Below, piece after piece: positions 7,178-7,500 of a stretch of 7,500 bases of DNA. The stretch is from assembly GCA_934486965.1 (NCBI GenBank), contig CAKSQP010000075.1, positions 1-7,500 of the forward strand, read 5' to 3'. Both the position numbers and the translations under genes were made by a program. The stretch comes from an uncultured Eubacteriales bacterium (GTDB lineage: Bacteria; Bacillota; Clostridia; Oscillospirales; UBA644). The notes under the pieces were generated by a model. That model was not told the origin of the DNA. It made no database searches and saw only the letters and a list, made by a program, of their open reading frames with translations. Position 1 is the first letter of the stretch; each line of letters opens with the position of its first letter.

Positions 7178-7500
7178 CATTTGACTGTAAGTTTTCTCAG
7201 ATATTCTTTATCTTCGGGCGATATTCTGTAACTTTCGACAGATTTCCGTATCGCCTTGTTGTGCGTCCACGCATCAAGCCGCTTTTCTTCAAAATACGGG
7301 AGAATTTCGTCTCTCTGTTTTGCGAGTGCTGTCGCGAAATACCATGCTCTTGCCATGTTTATATAATATTCGTCCGATTTTATTTCGGCGACGGCTTTTG
7401 CGTATTCGGGCGAGAAATTTTCGTCGAGAAAATATTTCATTAAAATGACGACCGCAAACCGCACTTCGTATGTTTTATCCGATTTTATCCAGCGTTTTAC
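7177..7500 (-). CDS. DNA alkylation repair protein (AlkD-like HEAT-repeat family), C-terminal part
   Basis: This minus-strand frame ends at TGA (7179-7177) and is still open at the window edge, so only the last 107 codons are visible. A GTG at 7464 is internal: the codons before it read on as VKRWIKSDKTYE, in keeping with the family. The sequence resembles the C-terminal helical repeats of AlkD-type glycosylases, which remove alkylated bases and bind DNA with stacked helices. Visible blocks are WIKSD..YEVRFAVV, YYINMARAWYFA, LDAWTHNKAI and SYRISPEDKEYLR. The Arg in EVRFAV and the Trp in RAWYF may correspond to DNA-contacting residues of Bacillus cereus AlkD, but this alignment is from memory. 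It converges on the arginine operon and has no evident functional tie to it. Many distant members have no tested glycosylase activity. Confidence 0.8.
   Translation of the reverse strand, partial: VKRWIKSDKTYEVRFAVVILMKYFLDENFSPEYAKAVAEIKSDEYYINMARAWYFATALAKQRDEILPYFEEKRLDAWTHNKAIRKSVESYRISPEDKEYLRKLTVK

Noticed and set aside
7261..7443. A 60-codon plus-strand frame in the last 300 bases
   Set aside because: It is a shadow of the convergent AlkD-like gene, with a composition unlike a real protein and no ribosome binding site.
1..7500. A new defence, mobile or otherwise undescribed system
   Set aside because: All bases are accounted for by known arginine/carbamoyl-phosphate genes, one terminator and a repair-family gene. 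No direct repeats, integrase, transposase, CRISPR array or unknown gene cluster was seen.

Overview
The window looks like the chromosome of a Bacillota (Clostridia-type) bacterium. This rests on moderate GC, frequent ATA isoleucine codons, strong AGGAG ribosome binding sites, and CarB/ArgB/ArgD wording typical of clostridial proteins. The exact lineage cannot be fixed from the sequence alone.

Positions 1-7146 hold one compact plus-strand arginine/carbamoyl-phosphate operon: argB (5' end cut by the window edge) - argD - argF - carA - carB. Gaps are 1, 3 and 12 bases, and carA and carB overlap by 8 bases. Together the genes phosphorylate N-acetylglutamate (ArgB), convert the semialdehyde to N-acetylornithine (ArgD), make carbamoyl phosphate from glutamine, bicarbonate and ATP (CarA/CarB), and join it to ornithine to give citrulline (ArgF). 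The genes for the intermediate reductase step (argC) and for deacetylation (argJ or argE) are not in view. The operon promoter and any arginine operator must also lie upstream.

The one real anomaly is in carB. The reading frame meets a TAA stop at 6790-6792, exactly at the border between the second ATP-grasp half and the C-terminal regulatory MGS-like domain. The same frame then stays open for 117 codons that clearly encode that domain, ending at a second TAA (7144-7146) two bases before a terminator hairpin. The stop lies where relatives usually have Lys, so one A-to-T change would explain it. It could be a recent nonsense mutation, a sequencing or assembly error, or, less likely, readthrough.

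A symmetrical hairpin with A- and T-tracts (7149-7177) separates the operon from a convergent minus-strand gene (7177 to beyond 7500). That gene encodes the C-terminal part of an AlkD-like HEAT-repeat DNA alkylation repair protein. I see no mobile element, CRISPR array, RNA gene or unknown gene system, and no gene-free stretch longer than 300 bases apart from the interrupted carB tail.
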